Assembly: GCA_002280475.1 (NCBI GenBank)
Contig: NCEB01000022.1
Span: forward strand, 1 to 41,929
Direction of reading: 5' to 3'
DNA: 41,929 nucleotides
DNA from: Brevundimonas subvibrioides
GTDB taxonomy: Bacteria > Pseudomonadota > Alphaproteobacteria > Caulobacterales > Caulobacteraceae
Shown here: positions 7,708 to 14,421 of the stretch, piece after piece
How the letters are laid out: each line of letters starts with the position of its first letter
Position numbering within the stretch: the first letter of the stretch is position 1
Made by a program: the position numbers and the translations under genes
The notes under the pieces: generated by a model
The model's database searches: none
Seen by the model: the letters and a program-made list of their open reading frames with translations, nothing else
Told to the model about the DNA's origin: nothing

Positions 7708-10700
7708 ATGGCTGCACCTACGGTCAACATCACGCTCTCGGACACCGCGCTGAGGGTCGGCGAAACCTCAACGGTCACCTTCACCTTCTCCGAGGCTGTG
7801 CTCGGGTTCGCGCTCGACGACCTGACCGTCGCGAATGGCACAGTCTCTGGCCTGAGCACCGGAGACGGAGGGATCACCTGGACGGCAACCCTCACGCCGG
7901 ACGCATCGATCGAGGACACCACGAACGTCATCACCCTCGATCTCACCGGCGTCACAGACGGCGGGGCCATTCCGGGGGTTGGAACGGCGAACTCGCCGAA
8001 CTATTCCGTCGATACGCAGAGGCCGACGGCGGCGATCGTGGTCGCCACGACGACGCTGGGCGTTGGCCAGACCTCGACGGTGACGTTCACGTTTACAGAG
8101 GCCGTCGCCGGCTTCTCCACCGGTGACCTGACCGTCGAGAACGGGTTTGTTTCCGGGTTGTCGTCGGCTGACGGCGGGGTGACCTGGACAGGCACTCTGA
8201 ACCCGACGGCCGCCATCTCCGACACAAGCAACGTCATCACGCTCGACAACCTTGGCGTCATCGATGCCGCCGGCAATGCGGGCCTGGGGTCCACTGCATC
8301 CAACAACTATGCCGTGGCGACGCTGGCGGCGCTGCCCTCACTCGGGAACCTGAACTTCCGCGCTGCCACCCAAGCCCAGGCGACCGCCTATGTCGGCGAC
8401 GCGGCGGGTACAGACATCATCTTCTTCTCGAACGGGTCCGCGACCGGCACCGTCATCACCGTGATCCCGGCGCTGGGCGCCGATCCGGAAGTGATCCGCA
8501 TCGCCAACGCGTCGGCTTCGGGCACCCAGTCGCTGGACTTCACGCGCGCGGCCATCACAGGCGTGAACAGCTTCCAGTTCGCCGACAGCACGGTGCTGAT
8601 CTATGGCGCGCCCGGGTCGGAGGCCCTGGACGGCGATGCCTTCGCCGACCTGCTGTACGGCAACGACGGCGACGACACGATCACCGGCAACAACGGCGAC
8701 GACCAGATCTTCGGTGGCAACGGCGCGGACTCGCTGCTGGGCGGCGAGGGTGCGGACCTGCTGCAAGGCAACACGGGTAACGACACCCAGTTCGGCGGCA
8801 ACGGCAACGACTTCATCTTCGGCGGCCAGGGTGCCGACACGCTACGCGGAGAGAACGGCGACGACTTCATCCAGGGAAACATCGGGGCCGACACAATCTT
8901 TGGCGACAACGGGTCCGACACCCTGATCGGTGGCCAGGGCAACGATTCCATCATCGCCGGTAACGACAACGACCTTCTCCTTGGCGACCTTGGCGACGAC
9001 GCCCTCAACGGCGGTAACGGCGACGATACGATCCACGGTGGCCAAGGGAACGACGTAGTCTCAGCCCTCGATGGTAATGATTTGATCCTCGGTGGCGATG
9101 GTGCCGACACAGTTGCCGGGGGCCAAGGGTCTGATGCTGTCTACGGCGACGGCGGTGCCGACTCCCTTTGGGGTGGTGACGGCAATGATGCGGTCAACGG
9201 CGGGGACGGCGACGACATCCTGGGCGACGCCGCATTCGCTAACTTCGAAAATGGCGACGACGTCATCGACGGCGGCAACGGCAACGACACGCTCGGCGGC
9301 GGGAATGGCGCGGACACCCTCTTGGGCGGCAACGGCAATGACCTGATCCGGGGTGACGACGGTAACGACGGCCTGCTGCAGGGCGGTCAGGGCAACGACA
9401 CGGTCAACGGCGGCAACGGCGACGACTTCCTGTTCGGCGGCCAGGGCAACGACAGCCTGAACGCGGACGGCGGTAACGACTTCGCTCAGGGCAACCTTGG
9501 CAACGACTCCGTCAACGGCGGTGCCGGCAACGACACGCTGCTGGGCGGCCAGGGCAATGACACGGTCTTCGGCGGTCTGGGCAACGATCAGGTGTTCGGT
9601 GACCTCGGCAACGACCTCGTGGCGGGTGAAGACGGCAACGACACCGTCAACGGCGGCGAGGGCAACGACACCCTGGAAGGGAATGCCGGCAACGACGTCA
9701 TCCTGGGCGGCAACGGCAACGACACGATCCAGGGCCAGGACGGCAACGACGTCATCAACGGCGAGGCCGGCAATGACAGCATCTTTGGCCAGGACGGCAA
9801 CGACCTGATCGGTGGCGATGACGGCAACGACACCATCGACGGGGGTCTCGGCAACAACACCGTCAACGGCGGTATCGGCAACGACTCGATCAGTACCAGC
9901 ACGGGCAACAGCTTCATCGACGGTGGCGCCGGCGACGACACCATCGGGGCCGAGAACGGGATCACGACCATCTTTGGTGGTGCCGGCAACGACTCCATCA
10001 ACGCCGGCGGCGGCGCCGGCGACAGCGTTGACGGCGGTGACGGCAATGACACCATCGACGCCTTCACCGGTGACAACACCTTCACCGGCGGTGCCGGCGC
10101 CGACAGCATCGTCGCTGGCTCTGGCGCAGACAGCATCCTGGGCGGTGACGGCAACGACACCATCTCGGCGGGCAGCGGCAACGACACCGTCTCGGGCGGC
10201 AGCGGCGATGACTCGATCAACGGCGGCGACGGGGCCAACACCATCAACGGCGACGCCGGCAACGACACGATCACGACCGGGTTCGGTCCCGGCAACGACG
10301 TCATCTCCGGCGGCGACGGCAACGACGTCATCTCCTCGGGCTTCGGCAACGACACCATCCAGGGCGGCGAAGGCAACAATACCGTCGACTCCGGCGACGA
10401 TGCCGACAACATCACCACCGGCGGTGGGGCCGACTCCATCGTCTCGGGTACCGGCAACGACGCCATCTCCTCGGGTGCCGGCAACGACACCATCTCCGGC
10501 GGTGATGGGGCCGATTCCATCTCGGGCGGCGATGGCGCGGACTCCATTGACGGCGGATCGGAGAACGACGCCATCTCGGGCGGAACGGGCAACGACGCTA
10601 TCCTGGGCGGCACGGGCAACGACAACATCTCGGGCGGCGACGGTGCCGACACCATCACCGGCGGCGTGGGTGCCGACACCCTCTCGGGCGGGGCCGGCAA

Positions 10701-11049
10701 CGACGTGTTCATCATCGCCAACGGCGATACGGGCATCACGGCGGCCGCGGCCGACATCTACCAGGACTTCCAGGCCGGCGACGTGTTCGACCTGGGCTAC
10801 ATCACGACCCCGCTGACGGCCGTGAACTATGCCGAGACGACCGCCGTCGACTTCAACGCGGCACTGACCGCCGCGAACGGCACGTTCAGTCTGAACGGCT
10901 CGGTCTCGGTCGTGGTGGTGGCGCTGGAAAACGGTACAGGCGCCTGGGTGTTCTTCGAGAACACCGGCGGCGGCGGAGGCACATCAACGGAGGCGATCTT
11001 CGTCACTGGCGGCACGCTCGCCAACCTGGACTTCACCAACTTCGTCTGA
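7708..11049 (+). CDS. Large secreted Ig-like / RTX calcium-binding protein (1113 aa)
   Basis: Probably exported by a type I secretion system: there is no N-terminal signal peptide, and the C-terminus (after about residue 1010) is a non-repeated acidic/hydrophobic tail ending in FVTGGTLANLDFTNFV, as in RTX exoproteins. Residues about 1-95 and 105-205 are two related bacterial Ig-like domains (GETSTVTFTFSEAV and GQTSTVTFTFTEAV, each followed by DLTV.NG.VSGLS..DGG.TW). Residues about 206-305 form a linker domain. Residues about 310-1000 are near-continuous GGxGxDx(L/I)x repeats (GGNGNDTL and variants) that fold into a calcium-bound beta-roll. The last fold region (YQDFQAGDVFDLGYI) resembles the capping segment after such repeats. 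A surface-layer, adhesin or matrix role is possible. No T1SS ABC transporter or membrane-fusion gene is nearby. It is monocistronic, with its own promoter and terminator. Confidence 0.9.
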   Translation: MAAPTVNITLSDTALRVGETSTVTFTFSEAVLGFALDDLTVANGTVSGLSTGDGGITWTATLTPDASIEDTTNVITLDLTGVTDGGAIPGVGTANSPNYSVDTQRPTAAIVVATTTLGVGQTSTVTFTFTEAVAGFSTGDLTVENGFVSGLSSADGGVTWTGTLNPTAAISDTSNVITLDNLGVIDAAGNAGLGSTASNNYAVATLAALPSLGNLNFRAATQAQATAYVGDAAGTDIIFFSNGSATGTVITVIPALGADPEVIRIANASASGTQSLDFTRAAITGVNSFQFADSTVLIYGAPGSEALDGDAFADLLYGNDGDDTITGNNGDDQIFGGNGADSLLGGEGADLLQGNTGNDTQFGGNGNDFIFGGQGADTLRGENGDDFIQGNIGADTIFGDNGSDTLIGGQGNDSIIAGNDNDLLLGDLGDDALNGGNGDDTIHGGQGNDVVSALDGNDLILGGDGADTVAGGQGSDAVYGDGGADSLWGGDGNDAVNGGDGDDILGDAAFANFENGDDVIDGGNGNDTLGGGNGADTLLGGNGNDLIRGDDGNDGLLQGGQGNDTVNGGNGDDFLFGGQGNDSLNADGGNDFAQGNLGNDSVNGGAGNDTLLGGQGNDTVFGGLGNDQVFGDLGNDLVAGEDGNDTVNGGEGNDTLEGNAGNDVILGGNGNDTIQGQDGNDVINGEAGNDSIFGQDGNDLIGGDDGNDTIDGGLGNNTVNGGIGNDSISTSTGNSFIDGGAGDDTIGAENGITTIFGGAGNDSINAGGGAGDSVDGGDGNDTIDAFTGDNTFTGGAGADSIVAGSGADSILGGDGNDTISAGSGNDTVSGGSGDDSINGGDGANTINGDAGNDTITTGFGPGNDVISGGDGNDVISSGFGNDTIQGGEGNNTVDSGDDADNITTGGGADSIVSGTGNDAISSGAGNDTISGGDGADSISGGDGADSIDGGSENDAISGGTGNDAILGGTGNDNISGGDGADTITGGVGADTLSGGAGNDVFIIANGDTGITAAAADIYQDFQAGDVFDLGYITTPLTAVNYAETTAVDFNAALTAANGTFSLNGSVSVVVVALENGTGAWVFFENTGGGGGTSTEAIFVTGGTLANLDFTNFV
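8637..10700. repeat. Tandem RTX-encoding DNA repeats
   Basis: About 2 kb of imperfect 27-base repeats coding for glycine/aspartate nonapeptides (GGCAACGAC... type). The copies differ at third positions, especially in the first third. In the 9.0-9.2 kb part more A/T-ending codons occur, so the array is not a recent perfect amplification. The repeats create long false reading frames in other frames on both strands. Confidence 0.85.
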
Positions 11050-11076
11050 GGCCGGACGGAGACTCCAAGGGAAAGC

Positions 11077-11107
11077 GGGTTGGGCGGCGACGCCCGACCC
11101 CCTTTTT
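11077..11107 (+). terminator. Intrinsic terminator after the RTX gene
   Basis: A stem GGGTTGGGCG / CGCCCGACCC (one G-U pair) with a GCGA tetraloop is followed by CCTTTTT. It ends the RTX transcript just before the convergent cysQ stop at 11111. Confidence 0.85.
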
Positions 11108-11110
11108 CGT

Positions 11111-11905
11111 CTATCCCCCCATCGCCACGAACGGCCCGTTGAGGAAGCCCGGCTTGCCATAGGCCAGCGGCCGACCGTCCTCGGCCAGCACCCGTCCCCC
11201 GGCCGCCTCCAGCACCGCCTGCCCGGCCGCCGTGTCCCACTCGGACGTCGGCCCGGTGCGCGGATAGGCGTCGAAGCGGCCCTCGGCGATCAGGCAGAAC
11301 TTCAGCGAGGAGTCCGTGCCCTGCCACCGGGTGCAGCCGTGGCGGGCGGCGAGGCGGGCGGCCTCCTCGTCGGTGACGCTGTGGCTGAGAAGGGCGATGC
11401 CGTCGTCCGGGCGATTGCGAACCTTGATCGCGCGCCAGCCTTCCGGGCCCGTCTCGCCATAGCGGCGCATCTCGGCCCCGCCGCCGGGCGCGGTGCGCCA
11501 GGTCGTCTCGTTCGCCGGGGCCGTGACCACGCCCGCCACGGGACGCCCCGCGTCGATCAGGGCGATGTTGACAGTGAAGCTCTCCTTGCCCGCCACGAAG
11601 CCCTTGGTGCCGTCCAGAGGGTCGATCAGCCAATAGCGGTCGGCCGCGACCTCGGGGCGACCCTGGGCCTCCGACTGTTCCTCGGCCACGGCGGGCACGT
11701 CGGGATACAGGGCCGCCAGCCGCGACAGGATCAGGGTCTCGGCCTCGCGGTCGGCCTGGGTCACCGGGCTGTCGTCGGCCTTGGCGAACACCTCGGTCCC
11801 CACCTTCCAGTAGGGCAGGATGACGCGCGCGGCGTCCTCGGCGATGGCGGCGAGATGGTCGTGGAGGGCGCCGGACTTCAGGTCGGCGTCGAGATCGGTC
11901 TTCAT
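11111..11905 (-). CDS. cysQ: 3'(2'),5'-bisphosphate nucleotidase
   Basis: CysQ removes the 3' phosphate of PAP (adenosine 3',5'-bisphosphate), the by-product of PAPS use in sulfate assimilation. Family signs of the inositol-monophosphatase fold are present: SPVTQADREAE, the metal ligands in AEEQSE, the central WLIDPLDGTKGF motif, and WDTAAGQAVLEAAGG near the C-terminus. Length 264 aa is normal. ATG 11903-11905 is used; the frame stays open far upstream, but this start fits the family and avoids overlap with chpT. It fits functionally with cysNC and cysD 26 kb away. It is divergent from chpT with a gap of about 60 bp. Confidence 0.92.
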   Translation of the reverse strand: MKTDLDADLKSGALHDHLAAIAEDAARVILPYWKVGTEVFAKADDSPVTQADREAETLILSRLAALYPDVPAVAEEQSEAQGRPEVAADRYWLIDPLDGTKGFVAGKESFTVNIALIDAGRPVAGVVTAPANETTWRTAPGGGAEMRRYGETGPEGWRAIKVRNRPDDGIALLSHSVTDEEAARLAARHGCTRWQGTDSSLKFCLIAEGRFDAYPRTGPTSEWDTAAGQAVLEAAGGRVLAEDGRPLAYGKPGFLNGPFVAMGG

Positions 11906-11968
11906 TTCGGCGGGGATAGACCATCCGGCCGGTTTCGCGAACGGGCAAATCACCTCAGCGTGGCAACC

Positions 11969-12637
11969 ATGACAGACGCCGCCTTCGCCGCCCCGCTCGA
12001 CACGCTTGCCATGGACGGGCCCGAGCTCGCCAGCCTGATCGCGGCCAAGCTGTGCCACGACTTCATCAGTCCGTCCGGCGCCATCATGTCGGGGCTGGAC
12101 CTGCTGGCCGATCCGACCGCCCAGGACATGCGCGAGGACGCGATCGGCCTGATCACCGATTCGGCGCGCAAGATGGTCGCCCTGGTCCAGTTCTGCCGCG
12201 TCGCCTTCGGAGCGGCGACCACCGCCGAGCGGTTCACGGGCGACGAGTTGAAGGGGCTGGTCGACGGGGTCATCGCGGGCGGGCGGGCGACCCTGGACTG
12301 GCGGCTGGACGTCGCGGACTTCGGCAAGCCCCAGGCCCGCGCCCTGGTCAACCTGGCCTATCTGACCGCCGCCGCCCTGCCGATGGGCGGAGAGGCTGTG
12401 GTCTCGGCGCGGGTCCAGGGCGACCGCATGGTCCTGGAGGGCCGGGCCGAGGGCGCGCGGGCGCGTCTGAAGCAGGAAGCCTCCACCGGTCTGGCGGGCC
12501 GGCGCCTGACGGAGGGGCTGGCGGGACAGTGGGTCCAGCCCTACTGGCTGTGGCTGACGGTCGATCAGACCGGCGGCCGTCTGGACGTCGAAGCTGTGGA
12601 GGGACGGGTCGTCCTGACGGCTTCGATGCCGTCTTAA
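11969..12637 (+). CDS. chpT: Histidine phosphotransferase ChpT
   Basis: In Caulobacter, ChpT carries phosphate from the hybrid kinase CckA to the master regulator CtrA and to CpdR. The protein is 222 aa. The DHp helix contains the phospho-accepting histidine, His30, in AAKLCHDFISPSGAI, which matches the ChpT pattern (CHD.ISP.GAI). The rest (MREDAIGLITDSARKMVALVQFCRVAFGA, then a degenerate ATPase-like domain ending in VQPYWLWL...GRVVLTASMP) fits the HPTransfase DUF2328/ChpT fold. ATG 11969 gives the usual length. It is the first gene of a chpT-response regulator-cheR cluster on one strand and is divergent from cysQ. Confidence 0.9.
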   Translation: MTDAAFAAPLDTLAMDGPELASLIAAKLCHDFISPSGAIMSGLDLLADPTAQDMREDAIGLITDSARKMVALVQFCRVAFGAATTAERFTGDELKGLVDGVIAGGRATLDWRLDVADFGKPQARALVNLAYLTAAALPMGGEAVVSARVQGDRMVLEGRAEGARARLKQEASTGLAGRRLTEGLAGQWVQPYWLWLTVDQTGGRLDVEAVEGRVVLTASMPS

Positions 12638-12728
12638 CCCGACAAGCCAACGCCTCGTTAACCGCCGAGCGACGATATTGGGTGGTGAAGCGGCGCGTCG
12701 ATTCCTGCCGCTGGGAGACGTCTCGCTC

Positions 12729-13100
12729 GTGGAAGTCCGCACCTGCCTCATCGTGGACGACAGCCGGATCATCCGGAAGGTCGCCCGTCGCATCGTCGAG
12801 GGTCTCGGCTTCGAGGTCGACGAGGCCGCCGACGGCGTGGAGGCCCTGACCCACTGTGGCGGGCTGATGCCCGACGTCATCCTGCTGGACTGGAACATGC
12901 CGGTGATGGACGGCATGGGCTTTCTGAAACGCCTGCGCGAACAGCCCGGCGGCGACCGGCCCAAGGTCCTGTTCTGCACCATCGAGACCGCGCCCGAACG
13001 CATCGCCGAGGCCCTGGGGGCCGGGGCGGACGACTATGTGATGAAGCCGTTCGACGGCGAGATCCTGCAGTCCAAACTGTCCGAAGTCGGAGCCGTCTGA
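12729..13100 (+). CDS. CheY-like single-domain response regulator
   Basis: A stand-alone receiver domain of 123 aa. Phosphorylation residues are all present: the acid pair Asp10-Asp11, acceptor Asp54 in ILLDWNMPVMDG, Thr84 in CTIET, and Lys106 in YVMKPFD. There is no output domain, so it acts by protein contact. GTG 12729 is chosen because it directly precedes the receiver fold (MEVRTCLIVDDS) and has GGGAG upstream; TTG 12678 would add 17 unrelated residues. Its place between chpT and a cheR gene is, as I recall, the arrangement in Caulobacter, suggesting a chemotaxis- or motility-linked regulator. Which kinase or phosphotransferase acts on it cannot be read here. Confidence 0.88.
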   Translation: MEVRTCLIVDDSRIIRKVARRIVEGLGFEVDEAADGVEALTHCGGLMPDVILLDWNMPVMDGMGFLKRLREQPGGDRPKVLFCTIETAPERIAEALGAGADDYVMKPFDGEILQSKLSEVGAV

Positions 13101-13147
13101 AACCAGATCATGCCCATGCCCGCAGCTCAGACCCGAGAGGACTTGGC

Positions 13148-13963
13148 GTGACCCAGGACGATTTCGATCGCCTGCAGGGTCTGCTCGCGTCGCGGGCAGG
13201 CTTCCGGCTGGGACGCGACCGCATCCATCTGGCCGAGCACCGGCTGGCCCCGGTCGCGCGCCGCGAGGGCTTCGACAGCGTGGACGCCATGCTCCAGACC
13301 CTGTGGGTCAAGCCGGTCGCCTCGCTGGGCTGGGCGGTGATCGAGGCCATGCTGAACCCCGAGACCTGGTTCCGCCGCGACCGGGCCGTGTTCGACACCT
13401 TCGCCGGGGAACTGCTGCCTGCCATCAGCCGGGTGCGTCCGGGCGGCCGGGTCCAGGTCTGGTCGGCCGGCTGTTCGACCGGACAGGAGGCCTACTCCCT
13501 GGCCATGGGGGCCCTGTCGGCGGGCGTCACCGCCGACATCGTCGCCACCGACCTGTCGCAGCGCGCGATCGACAAGGCCCGCAGCGGCCTGTTCAGCGCC
13601 TTCGAGATCCAGCGCGGCCTGTCGGCCCGCACCATGCTGGACTGGTTCGAGCCCGCCGAGGACGCCTGGTCCGCGGTGCCCCGGCTGAAGGACGCGGTTC
13701 GCTTCGCCCGCCACAACCTGCTGGACGCGCCCACCGACGGGGCCCGGTTCGACGTCATCCTGTGCCGCAACGTCCTGGCCGACGTGGACCCGGCCCAGCG
13801 CGGCCAGATCGTCGACCATCTGGAGCGCCGTCTGATGGACGACGGCGTCCTGATCCTGGGGGCCGAGGAACGCATCGAGGGCGACACCATGGCGTTCCGC
13901 GCCGTCGGCGGCCGGAAGGGCCTGTATGTGAAGGCCCCCTCGGCGTTGAGCCGGGCGGCGTAG
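13148..13963 (+). CDS. cheR: CheR-type protein-glutamate methyltransferase
   Basis: Uses SAM to methylate glutamates of chemoreceptors. The 271-aa protein has the CheR N-terminal helical domain (QDDFDRLQGLLASRAGF...LAEHRLAPVARREG) and the SAM-binding domain with WFRRDRAVFDTF, VQVWSAGCSTGQEAYSLAM, ATDLSQRAIDKAR, and DVILCRNVLADVD. The last motif is usually CRNVLIYFD, so this copy has a small variation. The start is GTG 13148 with GAGAGGA 7 bases upstream. No cheA, cheW, cheB or receptor gene is near, so it is an orphan CheR in cluster with a CheY-like protein and ChpT. Its stop lies 4 bp from the stop of the convergent GIY-YIG gene. Confidence 0.9.
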   Translation: MTQDDFDRLQGLLASRAGFRLGRDRIHLAEHRLAPVARREGFDSVDAMLQTLWVKPVASLGWAVIEAMLNPETWFRRDRAVFDTFAGELLPAISRVRPGGRVQVWSAGCSTGQEAYSLAMGALSAGVTADIVATDLSQRAIDKARSGLFSAFEIQRGLSARTMLDWFEPAEDAWSAVPRLKDAVRFARHNLLDAPTDGARFDVILCRNVLADVDPAQRGQIVDHLERRLMDDGVLILGAEERIEGDTMAFRAVGGRKGLYVKAPSALSRAA

Positions 13964-13967
13964 AAGA

Positions 13968-14351
13968 TCACTCCTCGATCTCGCCCCTTTTGATCCGGGC
14001 GAGAAATGCTTCCACACCCCCGTCATCCTCGGACTTGATCCGAGGATCGGAGGCCTGGCCAACAAGAAAGGGGTAAAGGTCGCACCAATCCGGATTGCGA
14101 CGCTCGATCAGCTCCATCTTCCATGGCCGGTTCCAGCGCTCCAGCGGGCGCGACCGGTGAATGGCGGAAACCATCATCTCGAAGGGCTCGTACCAAACGA
14201 GCATCCCGCAGCGATGGCGCTTGGTGAAACCCTCGTAGAGCCCGTCCCGATGCTCTCGTCCTCGCCGGTACAGATCGTTCGTCGAGCCGATGTAGACGAC
14301 GCCCATTGGACGGCTGGCTTCGATGTATGTAGCGATGAACGGCCGTTCCAT
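13968..14351 (-). CDS. Small GIY-YIG domain protein, likely nuclease-inactive
   Basis: A 127-aa protein of the short UPF0213/YhbQ-like GIY-YIG type. Visible motifs are TYI (8-10), YIG (20-22), NDLYRR..EH (25-34, with the conserved Arg and His), EGFTKRHRCGMLVWYE (40-55), and WNRPWKMELIERRNPDW (73-89). The family normally has the catalytic metal-binding Glu in an AIxREKxIK motif. Here the same place reads AIHRSRPLE, so Glu is replaced by Ser67; activity is doubtful. Residues 101-111 (SDPRIKSEDDG) are encoded by a family A palindrome, and the last 16 residues by DNA beyond it. ATG 14349-14351 matches the domain start. A longer frame upstream reads through the second palindrome and is not needed. 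Confidence 0.8.
   Translation of the reverse strand: MERPFIATYIEASRPMGVVYIGSTNDLYRRGREHRDGLYEGFTKRHRCGMLVWYEPFEMMVSAIHRSRPLERWNRPWKMELIERRNPDWCDLYPFLVGQASDPRIKSEDDGGVEAFLARIKRGEIEE
14020..14051 (-). repeat. Family A palindrome, left copy of the GIY-YIG unit
   Basis: CCGTCA + TCCTCGGA-CTTGA-TCCGAGGA + TCGGA. The eight-base stem is perfect. The outer side carries CCGTCA, as in the solo copy at 4801-4843, while the inner side carries TCGGA. It codes for residues 101-111 of the GIY-YIG protein. Confidence 0.85.
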
Positions 14352-14370
14352 CGGCCGAGCTTGCTGAACG

Positions 14371-14402
14371 TCCGATCCTCGGGTCAAGCCCGAGGATGAC
14401 GG
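14371..14402 (+). repeat. Family A palindrome, right copy of the GIY-YIG unit
   Basis: TCCGA + TCCTCGGG-TCAAG-CCCGAGGA + TGACGG, the inverted counterpart of 14020-14051. It ends 19 bases before the M28 peptidase start codon, so it forms part of that gene's 5' leader and its hairpin could affect expression. Confidence 0.85.
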
Positions 14403-14421
14403 AAAGAATTGGGGAGAGCGA

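Larger units (their letters stand above)
14020..14402. mobile_element. REP-like unit: GIY-YIG gene between inverted family A palindromes
   Basis: Two 32-base elements, 14020-14051 and 14371-14402, lie in opposite orientation around the GIY-YIG reading frame. Reverse-complemented, the right one matches the left at 30 of 32 positions. The two differences form one compensated stem pair (A-T against G-C) beside the CTTGA loop. Each end is itself a hairpin. The unit sits exactly between the cheR end and the M28 peptidase start, so it looks inserted. The layout resembles a RAYT transposase between REP sequences, with a GIY-YIG protein in its place. Mobility is inference, and this copy is probably decayed. 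Confidence 0.6.

Noticed and set aside
9588..10757. A 389-residue minus-strand frame of Pro/Ser/Leu repeats
   Set aside because: It is the antisense of the glycine/aspartate RTX repeats, which gives PPxM/SLP-type repeats automatically.
12632..12665. Possible CtrA sites: two TTAACC-like half-sites after chpT
   Set aside because: The TTAA motifs are about 20 bases apart instead of the 7 required, and they do not lie at a clear promoter.
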